From Litsea cubeba (Eukaryota; Streptophyta; Magnoliopsida; Laurales; Lauraceae): 64,000 bases of DNA. Position 1 is the stretch's first letter. Each line of letters opens with the position of its first letter. The position numbers and the translations under genes are program-made. The notes below the pieces were generated by a model. It ran no database searches and was not told the DNA's origin. It worked only from the letters and a program-made list of their open reading frames with translations. The stretch covers positions 29,877,255-29,941,254 of the forward strand of contig CM022951.1 of assembly GCA_012931725.1 (NCBI GenBank). Direction: 5' to 3'. This document shows, in pieces, positions 32,111 through 43,211 of the stretch.

Positions 32111-33545
32111 CCAAACCGGCTATAAATGCCATCAAAACAGGCTATAAATGCCACAAACAAATGTTAGTTTTATGGTCTCAATACCAACATATGATGTAAT
32201 AAATTGATTCATTTCTTTATTAATCAATATATTCATGCTTTCCATTTCATGAGATGAATAGTGTTTAATTATATACTTGCACATAACCAATACGAATGAC
32301 ATAATGGTTCATGAGATGAACCGGAGTCCATAAGTATACTAGATATAATACATGTGTATGGATGAGATCCACATACGGGAGACATGTATAATAAATCTTA
32401 TACTTGAATATCTTCACAACCAGTGATGAGACTGGACATCTCATACTGACAAGGTTGCAGTATTTTGATCACTATGCGATAGTGTGATTTGTCTCGATCA
32501 TCAGAATGAAAGATTCTGGATCATAGTGCTGGTACATTGGATGTATTGAAGGACCATGAGAAGTGTCACACCCCGAAACCGGGCCCTGCAGTGAACCGAT
32601 CCCGGAGTGCGAAATTTTGGAATAATTTGAAACTTTTTGTTATCTTTCCCAAGATCCACGTGAATGAGGATAAACAAATCCCATCACAATCAGAGTATAT
32701 TTTCGCGGAAGCTACACATGGTGTTACGACTCGGAATCCGTGGCCATCGGGTTCCGTGTCGCACGCAACCAATATCACAAAGCCATCACATAAGCAGGCT
32801 GGTACAAATCATAATCCAAATAAACTGAGCTGGTAGTAACAAACTATTATTTCCCACATATTCAAGTTACAATTAACAGATGTCTTAATTACAAACCCAA
32901 AGAAAAAGGCTAACAAAGCCATACAAAAATATATCCAACTAAACAGAAATACTACCCCCAAAGGTTTGATACGAACTCCGGTGCCAAACTTGACATCTAG
33001 ATGATATCAATGGGCAGCCTCTCACGTCAGACCGGCGGTCCCACCGCCTCCTCTGATCAAACACCTACAAACAGAAAAGAAAAGACCGGCACCAAACAAA
33101 CAGGGTCAGACACGATGGTCTGGCAAGCAAATAATCAAGTAATATGAAACCAAAGAACATATATAAAACTTGATGAAATCATCGTAAAACCGGATAAATA
33201 GTCTAAACAATAATGACAATAAAGCATGCTAAAACAATCGAAAGACCGAACATAAATATAACAACAAATAAAGGAACAGTCGCTGGAACATAAATATCTC
33301 GAAAAGATAACAGTCTAATAAAACATTTAATAGTCGGAAATACATTTCAAATCCTGAATAATAGCGACAATATGATAAATGGTCGATATAGTAAACATTA
33401 ACCAAATCAAAGCATAAAAAGTATAACCAACAAGAATCATAAAATAAAGTAATATGCAGATAAACCTTGGCGACCACAAATAGCTAAATCCTCCTATTAC
33501 CGAAGTAATAAGAGCAGACAGAACGTAGCCACTGAACGTGGTACT

Positions 33546-33935
33546 AAAAATAGGATCAGAACCGTAGCCATACAAATGGGACCGGCAGATCAAAAATCAG
33601 AACCGTAGCCATACAAATGGGACCGGAAGATAAAACCGTTGCCATGGTCGGTACAGACAGAATCCAAGCTGCAGCTGGCGGACAGATTAAAGATCCCAAG
33701 CCGGGTGATCAGCCCGACAAGGTGACCTAAGCCTAGTGGTGCCTTTAGTTTTCAAAACTCGAACCGATACGAATCAAACCATAATGCTAATCCCTTTGGC
33801 TCAGGGGCTCACACCACATAGCTCTGGCCCCGTCTTGCCTCGAGGTTCTATTTTCGAAATCATAGCCTCTTTGGCTCATGGGCTCACACTACAAAGCTCT
33901 GGCCCAGTCTTGCCTCGAGGTTTTTATTCCCAAAA
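33546..33935. repeat. Tandem duplications inside solo LTR F
   Basis: Two direct duplications are visible. A unit of about 55 bp around GAACCGTAGCCATACAAATG is repeated near 33558 and 33600. A unit of about 70 bp with CTTTGGCTCA then GGGCTCACAC and TCTTGCCTCGAGGTT is repeated near 33795 and 33869. Such local duplications are common in long plant LTRs. Confidence 0.7.
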
Positions 33936-34439
33936 TACTAGTCTTATCAAAATAGTAATCTCATCGAAGAAATCCCGAATGTGACGAACATACTCCAATC
34001 TCTTTTCAAATCGAATCGGAGAAAACATACGAATATCCATGGTAAACCACTCAAATACACATCAAAGTGATTTGTATAAAATCATACGATCAATCCCTTC
34101 GAATATGGAAGACCCCATGATTTTATAACAATTCACCGATGCTATTTAAATTAGTTTACCAAAGGATACAAATACAAATACTAATACATTCTCTAACTTG
34201 AAATGGAATGGAATTATGTAGAATGACTTAATGACTTACCAAGGAACCATCCCAATGCACAACTATCCTTTAAACATTGATCATTAAGGAGTGAGTTTGA
34301 TGCCAATGAAAATCCCCAACATTTAAAAGATAAACTGCGCATTGAGACTCAAACGATTCCCGGATAATTTTACATACGTTCATTCTCTCATTGGTCCCAT
34401 TCCCATTTCACAAATTCCAAGCATCACAAGTAAATCCAA

Positions 34440-34985
34440 ACTCTTTAAAACAGGACCATAGTTGGCCTTAAACCGAGTCCAAAACAATCTACTCATTTAG
34501 TCCAAAACAGTCCTTTAAACATAGCCCAAACAGTCCTTGAAAACAGCCCATAACTAACCTTGAATAGGCCCATAAAAATAGGTCTTAAAATGGTTTAAAA
34601 GCTGGCCTTGAACAGGCCCAATATCAGGTTTTAAAACAGCCCAAAGCTAACCTTGAATGGCCCACAAACAGATTTTTAAATCAGTCCAAAACTTAACCTT
34701 GAATGGCCCACAAATCAAACTTTAAAATAGCCCCAAAACTGAACCCTTAATGGTCCAAGAAACAAGTTTTTAAAACAAGCCCAAACTGACCATGAAACAG
34801 GCCCACCAACAAGTTTTTAAAACAGCCCCAAAACCAAACTTGAACAGGCCCATAAAATGACCCAACATCAGGTCTTGATATGGCCCAAAAACTGTCTTGC
34901 ATCAGGCCCAAAAGTTATCCCAAAAGTCCCTCAAACCAGGCCCTGAAAAGGGCCCAAAAGTTCCTCAAACCAGGCCCTGAAAAAG
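34440..34985. repeat. Degenerate AACAGGCCCA/CCTTGAA repeats in F
   Basis: About 0.5 kb is made of many imperfect units of roughly 35-45 bp alternating GCCCA(A/T)AA with CCTTGAA(T/C) and TTTTAAAA. It ends immediately before the CTCGAG palindrome cluster. Confidence 0.65.
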
Positions 34986-34988
34986 GGC

Positions 34989-35101
34989 CCAGAACTGGGC
35001 TGGGTCCGCTCGAGCGACCCAGGGTCCGCTCGAGCGGACCCCTTCCAGAACCTGGGCCGCTCGAGCGGCCCACTGGGTCGCTCGAGCGGACCCAGTTCTG
35101 G
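34989..35101. repeat. CTCGAG inverted-repeat cluster in F
   Basis: A large inverted repeat has a left arm at 34989-35022 and a right arm at 35073-35101, complementary over about 29 bp apart from a 5-base insertion in the left arm. Each arm carries GCTCGAGC, and the 50-bp loop has two more palindromes (CCGCTCGAGCGG). It is strongly GC- and CpG-rich compared with the AT-rich surroundings. Confidence 0.8.
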
Positions 35102-37737
35102 CTGGGTCCGAATTGGGTGCAGATTTTGCACTCTTGCCCCTATTTTTCATGCCTTTTTCTTCCCTTCTTTCCTACAAAATCCCAAGGTCATTTGGACCCT
35201 CCTTTGGCCTTCCAAACTCATCAAATCCCCATTCATTAATCCTTCCAATTGATCAAACACCACCCTTTTTAAAATCAAAGTTTTTCCCCATTCTTAGAAC
35301 ACAACACCATTAATACAAAGAAAGCAAATTTTTAAAGTGACTAAAATGAAACCAAACTCCCAATACATTATAAGACCATAGCACAAGTGGAAATCAACAT
35401 ACATTAGTTCATTCATTCAAGTGAATCCATAAATCATAAAGGATTAGAACATAATGAGGAAAAGCCATGAAACCAAACAAGAACATGAAAACATCATATT
35501 AATTGAAAATTCCACTTGCCTCTAGTCAAGATAGGAGTAAAATTACTCTTCAAAGAAAGTTCTAGTGCCTCAAGCTCCATGATCACAAAACCCCCAAAAT
35601 AGCTCAAAAGAAACCCTAGAAGACCAATCCATTGTAAAACTCCATGAAAACCCATTGCATATGGGATTAAAACACTCGAAATGGAGAGGAAAACAAGAAT
35701 CTCAAGAAAAGAAAACCATTGCTAACCTTGAGAAATCCTAACAAAGAAGAAGAGCTTAGATGAGTGCCTTGCTCTAGCCCAAAAATCTTGAAAATAGGGT
35801 CTTTGGAAAGCTTGAGAGATGAGGAAGAAGAAGGTGGGATCAATCCTCACTTGGCACACAAGAAAGAAACTTGCAAAAAGGAGAGAGATGGCTGGAAAGG
35901 GGAAAGAAGGAGCCCTCTCCCTCAGCCCAAGTTGCTGGAAACGAAAATGAAGGAGAAGAGATGGGTTCCCCTTCTTATAAGATGGGTTTGTGGGCCCCGA
36001 TCTTCACAAGGCTGAAACTCACATTTGCGGGCCCCGAACGAAAACGACGAAGAAGACAAAAATGATCAGCGAAATTTCTACTTTCCAAAAAGTATACTTT
36101 CCCCAATTTCTGAAATTTTCGAAATTCATGGACAGATTTAGTGAAAATGTCATTTTTGCCCATTTTCCTCGAAAAACGTGATTTCTGAGTATCAAATCAA
36201 AATGATCAAAACTTGAAAGTTGTTGAACTTCATAAAATGAGTCAAAATACACCAAATTCAGAATTTTTAGAAATCGAAAGTAATTTCTCATAAAAATACA
36301 TATCATATAAATCGGGTCAAACCAAAGTCAACGGTCCTCAAAACCTCACAGTCTATGGAAAAATCTAGTCAAACTCAAAACAAAGGTCAAACTAAATCAA
36401 ATCTCTCTTAAAAAGCCAAACCACGATTAAAACAATACTAAACAGAGGAATTGGGGGTCGGGGTCTTACAAGAAGCACCTTATAAACACTGTCTTTATAT
36501 TAAGGTCTGCTCTCATAATTCCCTATCAGTAAGCTCTCAATCCTGAGATATTAATGAACTCAAGTTACTATCTATTCATTTGCTTTGAGTCACCAATGAG
36601 TGAGGCCAACTATAGGTCAACACCTCGGTGATTTGGGTATATGGTAGTAGATCTGTGGGAACATTTAATGGTCAAGATGGAATCTATCTCTAATGTCCCC
36701 TCGTGCCAATTAATGGATTTATCATTGGTAAGTGTACACCCATTCCGATTAAGAGTTAATTGGAAAGGTACTATTGATCATTATAATTAATTGGGACTCA
36801 AGGATAATAAGTTATGGATCTAATTTGGAAGACAGGTCCAATTGATCCATGGATATTGATGGAGGGGCCTACTTGTGGTAATAGGGAAGTTTAGGGTCTT
36901 CTATGTGATTTCCTAAGACTAGAGTTCAATTGCATTTATATAGTGGAGTTATTTGCAATTAACTGTGGGCCCGGATTGCACATGAGATGTGGGGTCACGT
37001 ATCCCAGTTGGAGCCAGCTTTCTAAGGAATCCCTAGTGGTCCCCACGCTAGCCCAAGTTACTAATTCTACTTAAACTCTAAAAAGAATGAATTAGAAAGA
37101 TACTATTTCTATTTGAAGTGAGACTTCTAATAGTGGTAATAGTAAAAGAAGATAGTTACTAATTATAGTGGAAGTATGACTTCTAATTAATAATTAGTAG
37201 GAGAGGGTGTTATGGGTTATAAAAGGGAAGGCTTATGGGCTGGACGTCCATACTAATCTCCCTCCTTGGAATTCACGCCCATCTCTCCTTGTGCAAGTGT
37301 TGCACAACAACTTCTTCTAGTTCTAGTTCTCCTTCTAGTTGCTTAGAGTTTGTAGTAGTTTTCTTTAGGAGATCCCACCCATCTCCTTGAGAAGAGAATT
37401 TGATAACGGGATATAGCGTGGAAGATCACAAGGTGTTGGAGATCTTACTTTGATTAAGTGAAAGCGTTTCATCTTCAAAGAAAGTAGCAACTTCTCCATT
37501 AGAGCCCAACCGAGCTCCAAAGGTATAATCTACTTCCTTGTATGTTGTAGATTTATTTGTTGCATGTGAGTTACTGATTTTCTATCTCCTAGATAGATTG
37601 AATTACTGATCATGATAGATGAGTTAGAGGGTTTGCATCTTGGACACATTGGTGGCCTTCTGGATAGTTGATCTCTGTATCAAGTGGATCAAAAGTTTTT
37701 GAAACCTATCCTAGAGGCCCACCTAATTTCCAACAAT

Positions 37738-37750
37738 TGGTATCAGAGCC
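37738..37750 (+). promoter_or_regulatory. Primer-binding site, D
   Basis: TGGTATCAGAGCC lies two bases after the 5' LTR end and is complementary to initiator tRNA-Met. Confidence 0.93.
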
Positions 37751-39017
37751 TTACCTCATCTCTTATCATGTTAGATCAGTAAACTTGATCTAATCTTTAC
37801 ATGAGATGCGAAGAGGATAGATCAAGGGCTATGTACGGATTACTTTTGATGGTTTTACTTGGATAATTAGTAAACCTATGTTTGGAGAGTCACATAAGGG
37901 TTTAACAATGATGGAATGATGGTAGGAAGCCATTGGGAGTCTTCAGAAGAGTTTTGGAGATGTTTGGACACGAAATAGAAAAACCCAACTTGCAGATTTC
38001 CGTCAGGCAGGTCGACCGAGCCCTCTGGCAGGTCGACCGAAGACACTGAGGCCGGTCGACCAAACCGCTCGACCCCCACCGGGGGACACCCCCGGACCCC
38101 CTCTGCGTAGGGGGCATGAATCATAGTAGTGGCAATATTTGGCATCCTATCTTTCCATTATTGTTTGATAACCCGGCTTTTTGAGTTGCTTTGCTAGTAT
38201 GAGATGCTAACATGCAGGTTATCATGTCCTCTCCATATGGCCCACAAGTATTTTACTTTCTTTTATGGTTGAATGTTTATTTTTGGCAAGTTGTAAAGGG
38301 CATCATGGTTTCCTTGGTTTCCCAGTTCAGGGCAAGGCATGGTGAAATTCCGTATGTGCCTTTTTTATTTCCATTAATAGATTATCATGTAAGTCTCATC
38401 GTAGAGACATAGGAATTTATGTAATTTTCTTAATTTGTAAATTCTGGCGATGTCCGAGACTAAGAAGGAAAGTGAAGTTGGACTCCTAATCAAAAGAGTT
38501 TGAAGATTACCAAAAGAAGTTTGGAGTTTCCCAAAGAGTTTGAGGAATTCCAAGTTTTTGGAAAGTCTAGAAGTCCAAGAAGTCTATTCCGCTTGGGCCA
38601 TGTGGAGGAAAGGACCAGTTTCTAATTTTAGCGTTTTCTATTTATAGTTGAATGCTTTATTTAGAATGTTTCCAAATCTGATCCAAACATAGCAAGTTAC
38701 TAAAATTGGTCAAATCAAATTATTTTTGGAAAGAGTTCTAATTAGTGTTGATGACTCATGAGATGGACACATTGGTAACACTAATTTTAGAAACTAGACT
38801 TTCCTTATAATAACTTGACTTGGAACCAATCTTAGATCATATCATGAGATGATTTGATGTTCATATTTATATGTGGGCCTTAATACCTTAAAAAGGAAAT
38901 CCTCAATTCTAAAATATTAAGTGGGAGCGGGGCATTTAATTTTAGAAATCCCCATGGTTTTCCACCATAGGTCCATTGTAAGGAAAGTATTAGCCTCGCG
39001 CCACCAAGAGTGTGGCC
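37751..39017 (+). other. D leader, left part
   Basis: This is the untranslated leader of D up to the B3 insertion. It contains a GC-rich patch with three GGTCGACC palindromes (38010-38017, 38031-38038 and 38054-38061) and a C/G-rich stem-like stretch at about 38066-38100. The rest is AT-rich without coding signs. The last 61 bp (38957-39017) are repeated at 59738-59798. Confidence 0.75.
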
Positions 39018-41012
39018 TGTTGGGATTGGTGTATGCCCTAAAGCCCACTAGCTGCACTCTCATCTTTTGTTACTGGATATTTACTGGTTATTTAATGGAA
39101 ATACTCTTTTATGCTTAAAATGTATATATGTATGGTTGTGTAAGGCCCATTGTTTCTAGTAAATGAATTAGGTGTGCAGTGTCTACGCACAGATAGGTCT
39201 AATTCATTGACAACTGGAAACATCATATTTGTTCATAACTGAAAGATGGAGCTGGGCACTTCATCTTGGCAGAAGTTATAATGAGAGACTCTCCTGTATT
39301 CAGGGTGACTTACCTAAGTCATGGGAGGGCTTTCCCGGATTCATCTCATTAGTGCATATGCAATGCATTGAACAGGACCATGGTAGGTGTGATCTCTAAA
39401 ATAGTACTATCACAGAAAGAGATCAAGTCACCTCATGCTACTGAGTGACCGGTGCTCTTAATCTTGAGCATTTGTGGATGAACTGACAAAGTCAAGTTCT
39501 TGTGCTTTAATTCACTATGGGTGAGATTCTTTTCATGGGTCAACAACTCTGTGTTTTGGGTACTCGGACTTGATCAGTTGGGACGTGCAGATGCAATATA
39601 GAATCTATGCCATCTGATGATGGAATAATCGTCCCCTTAGAATTATCCGATTAATCATCAAAATCTAAGATCTTAGTATATGGATGTTCCATATGAATAT
39701 TGAACTTGTGGGTCGCTCCCTGGATCAAGAGAATGATATTCGAATGATGATTATGTTTAAGGATATGAAGTTCTAAGGTTTAGATGTAATCGGGAAGGTT
39801 GATAGTACATGTGATAACCTGACTCGATTATGGATGTTACATAGAGGGGCATTCAGTTCATTACACTTAGTAGGCCGAAGACAACCGTCATTTTATGACG
39901 AGCTTATTATATTATATATTGGTCCTTGGAGTTCAACCATAACTCTTTAGTGGAATGAGTTAAGGTTAAAATGGTCTTAATGTTGCTATGGGTTTAGCAT
40001 GGACATTTTGGTCATTTTAGGAGCCAATGACAAATATGTCTTTTGGTCCCTTCTCTAGTCACTTTCCAAGATTGGCATGGTTTCCTAAAATGTTTAGATA
40101 ATATAAGGATGAATTATTTTAGTGGAAAAATAATTTTGAGTTTAAATTCAAATAGGCCTTTGATGGCATACATGAATTTAACTCTAGATAAATTATATGT
40201 GGGCCATGGTGTGCATTAATATGTGGGACGTCCATAATAGGATTTCCATGGGTAAGGTTTCCAACTTTGAGTAGGACTCTCTACTTGGAAAGTTGGACTC
40301 CTCTTTGGATTAGTATTCCTATGAGATAGTTTCCTTTTTGGATTAGGAACTTAAAATTAGTAAGTGTTCTACAACTAGGATTACTAATTGTATAGAAAGT
40401 TCCTTTTGGTTTCCTTTTCTAATTAGAGTGTTTCTTAAAGGAAATAAGTCTTTCCTTTTTGGACATCAATGAGAATTAGGAAAGATAAACTTTTAGGAAA
40501 GGCTTCCCATAGTTTCTATAAAAGGAGACTTGTTCCCCTTTGGACGTCTATGCCTATGCAAGTTTCCTAGGAGTCCCACACGTCCAGCCCTTGAAGCTCT
40601 TTCTTCTTCATTGAAGAAAGTTAAGGTCAGAGATTTTTTCTTGGAGAAATACTTCTTGACTCCTAGATTAAGATCCCACCATCTTAGCCAATCAGATTTG
40701 GAAGTGAGATAGAGGAGAAGATCAAAGGCAATACTAGTGCAGAAAATTCCAGCAACTTTTTTGCTAATTGTAAGTCTGAGTTCGGGCCTTTGGATCTATT
40801 TTTTCAGAGATTTGAAGTCTACAAATCTTCGAGGTAATAGTCTTCTTCATTCTCCTTTAATTATACACTTGTTGGTCATGAATTCATGGAGTTCTCATGC
40901 GATCTATATGGCTGATTTATGCTGGCCAAATCAGATTTTTTAAAATCTGTCATGTTACAAATTAGCCATGAATATCTTCCGCTAATTAAGATCTGAATCG
41001 CAGTTTCTTTCA
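39018..41012 (+). repeat. 5' LTR of B3
   Basis: This 1995-bp LTR has the same length and ends as the B1/B2 LTR. The TATA box CTATAAAAG is at 40516-40524, and TTGGACGTCT at 40540-40549 lies at the predicted transcription start. Confidence 0.94.
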
Positions 41013-41013
41013 G

Positions 41014-41026
41014 TGGTATCAGAGCC
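41014..41026 (+). promoter_or_regulatory. Primer-binding site, B3
   Basis: TGGTATCAGAGCC lies one base after the LTR end. Confidence 0.92.
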
Positions 41027-42761
41027 ACTCCATGTGAAATCATGATCCCATGTTGTGTATAATTAATCCTAGATTGATTATGGGTATGGTGGCACCCTAT
41101 TAAAGTTATGTTGTGATGCATGTTGTGTGCAAGTTTCATTAACATTGCTGGAATTTATTTTCCAGATTTGTTTAATGATGCACATAGTGAGTTTGCATGC
41201 ACTAACCTCTTTGTTTGCAGCCATGTATTGCATCCTTGATGGTTCGCATGATTGTTATGTGGATTTGGATGTTTTTTCATTAGTTGGAAAGTGTACGATT
41301 GCGCGTTTAGCAATCATAGGAAGTTGTAATTCTTTCTTTACTTTTATTCCAACTAGTCTTGATGTAAGCTTTCTTGAAAAGCATAGGTATCTCCAATGTA
41401 ATTTGGGGTTTTGTTTTTTATGGGTTTGCTTGTATAAATCTAATTTATTGGAACAAGCAAGAAGAAGAAAGTTTCAAGAAAGGTTGCAAGTAACCGGACT
41501 CCTTAGTGGTGGAGGAGACAAGACTTCTTGGTGAAAGATGAGACCTATTCTTGATGTCCTAGTTCGATAAGGATTAGAAGTCCGAAGAGCAGGGAGCCAT
41601 CAACGATTGCATACTTTTATTTGCTTTTATATATGGAATGCATGGATGAGTGCTTTATATAATTGCTATAATTGTCACCTAGAAACATGGCCACCATTAG
41701 GTTCTAAAATTGGCATCTTTGTTGTATTAGATTATTTTTAGTTTGGCAAATTGTTTTAAACGGAACTTAGACCAGCACCTTCTATTTGTCTAAGGTTTAA
41801 AATTGGATAGGGTTTAGTTTATCTTGATACCCTTGGTTTCCAAAGAAGGCTAAACTAAAATCTAATTAGATGCTACCTATGGGTTTTTTCATAACCCAAG
41901 ATAGGCTTTTGACTCTTTGAAGGGATTTGCTCAAATGTTTTAAAGAAAAGGTTATTTAATTTTAAGATGACTTAAGTCATAAATTTAATTAACCAAGTTT
42001 GCTAAAAAGGAGTTTTTGAGTAAAACAATGTAAAGGTCAAAAAGTATAAACCCTAGTGATAAATAATCAAGTGGGAGAGGGGTTTTAGGAAAGACCCCAC
42101 GGCCTTCCATTTTCGGTTCATGTTATCTCATTAAAGTGTTAGTAGGAGCGGCCATCCCTTCGGTGGAGTTCTTTTACTAAAGACCGCTTTGATGGGTTAA
42201 TGGGTGAACTAATGTGAATATTCGTAATGAGGTGTTAGTGGGAGCGGCCATCCCTTCGGTGGAGTTCTTCACTAAAGATCACTTCTATAGAATATCAATG
42301 AAATGTTGGTGGGAGCGGCCATCCCTTCGGTGGAGCTCTTTACTAAAGGTCACTTCTAGAAAGGATAAAAGTCTCTTCCCTTCGGAGGACTTAATCATAG
42401 ACATTCTGGGAAAATTCATTAGAGATGGTTATACACTTGACATAAGATGGTAATAACCTCTCCCTAGGAGTTAAAGGGTTATTTGTCATATGAGGCCAAA
42501 CCAATCAGTGATTGGACTACCACTGGATATGTGTCCAGATAGTGATAATCCAAATAAGTCTACCTTAATTCAACGTGACTGTAGGCTCGGCCATCCCTTC
42601 GATGGAGGGTCTATGAGGAGGTTGAAACACTGATACATTATGATTGGGGTTGAATAATGTAAAAAGTTTTGTGCTTTGTTTTTCCTTTTATAACAAGCAC
42701 CATATGCATATTACATATATATTGCATGTCTAATTATAAACCGTTTTATATCCAGAAAGAG
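41027..42761 (+). other. B3 untranslated leader
   Basis: The leader is nearly identical to those of B1 and B2. Hairpin 15-mers run from 42152-42166 to 42591-42605. A 135-codon open frame at 41127-41534 matches B2 and has no recognisable domain. Confidence 0.7.
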
Positions 42762-43211
42762 ATGGGTAAAGACTCTTTTAGTCCGTTGATGTGCATTCTT
42801 CGTGAGAATAAACTGACTGGCCCTAACTACGTAGATTGGAAGAGAAATCTTGACATAGTACTCACTGCTGAGGAGTACAAGTATGTCTTGCTGGAAAACT
42901 GTCCCGATATTGATGCTAATTCTACTGATGACCAGCGAGAGGCTGAGAGGAAATGGAAGAAAGTGAATAGCATGGCTAAATGCTACATGCTCGCTTCCAT
43001 GTCCAACGTGTTGCAAACACAGCACGAGCAAATGGACACAGCCTATGAAATCATGATGTCCTTGTCTGAGATGTTTGCAGACAAGAGCAGGCCAGCTAGG
43101 CAAGCTGCTATGAGGACTATCATGAATGCTAGGATGGTTGAGGGAACACCTATCAGAGAGCATATGCTCAAGCTGATGGATTGTTTCAATGAAGCTAAGA
43201 TTCTAGGCTGA
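42762..43211 (+). pseudogene. gag: B3 gag N-terminal part (frameshifted)
   Basis: Gag starts at MGKDSFSPLM and reads well to A-K-I-L-G, where a two-base deletion near 43207 (CTAGGCTGAG for CTAGGGGCTGAG) ends the frame at 43211. The following sequence continues in another phase. Confidence 0.88.

Larger units (their letters stand above)
24441..32161 (+). mobile_element. Element E: Ty3/gypsy, Tat type, 5'-truncated
   Basis: This is a plus-strand gypsy element in the order gag remnant, protease, RT, RNase H, second RNase H, integrase, then a repeat-rich 3' region. Integrase after RT is the gypsy order, and a second plant-type RNase H between the RT-linked RNase H and integrase is characteristic of the Tat (Ogre/Retand-like) lineage. 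Its 5' LTR, PBS and most of gag are missing at the junction with B2; its 3' end is interrupted at 32162 by D, so its 3' LTR, if present, lies beyond the window or is unrecognised. Confidence 0.88.
32564..36470. mobile_element. Solo LTR F (3.9 kb, probably gypsy)
   Basis: This is a 3907-bp non-coding block starting TGTCACACCCCGAAACC and ending GGGGTCTTACA, with perfect TSDs AGAAG at 32559-32563 and 36471-36475, inserted in the 5' LTR of D. There is no gag, pol, PBS or polypurine tract, so it is a solo LTR. Its size and termini resemble the long LTRs of Tekay/Del-type gypsy elements (inference). By that comparison the sense strand may be minus (TGTAAGACCCC start), which I cannot prove. It contains several internal tandem repeats and a CTCGAG inverted-repeat cluster; the short open frames within it look spurious. 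Confidence 0.85.
32162..37735 (+). repeat. 5' LTR of D (contains solo LTR F)
   Basis: It starts TGTTAGTTTTATGGTCTC and ends TAATTTCCAACA, just before a primer-binding site. After removal of F (32564-36470) and one TSD it is about 1.66 kb. A TATA box (TTATAAAAG, about 37217-37225) precedes TGGACGTCCA at 37241-37250. Two degenerate GAAGTNNGACTTC palindromes lie upstream (from about 37116 and 37170). Confidence 0.92.

Noticed and set aside
34989..35101. CTCGAG, GTCGAC and ACCGGT sites as signs of cloning-vector contamination
   Set aside because: The sites lie in long palindrome arrays inside LTRs or leaders and are shared between copies; flanking sequence is plant retrotransposon, not vector.
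35764..36015. Short open frames in solo LTR F as genes
   Set aside because: They are short, overlap on both strands, have no domain and lie in a repeat-rich LTR.
38212..38412. 66-codon open frame in the D leader
   Set aside because: No motif, no homologous frame elsewhere in the window, and AT-rich leader context.
38957..39017. 61-bp repeat (with 59738-59798) as a target-site duplication of B3
   Set aside because: It is far too long for integrase (other B and C TSDs here are 5 bp) and the right LTR end is truncated; repair-mediated duplication fits better.
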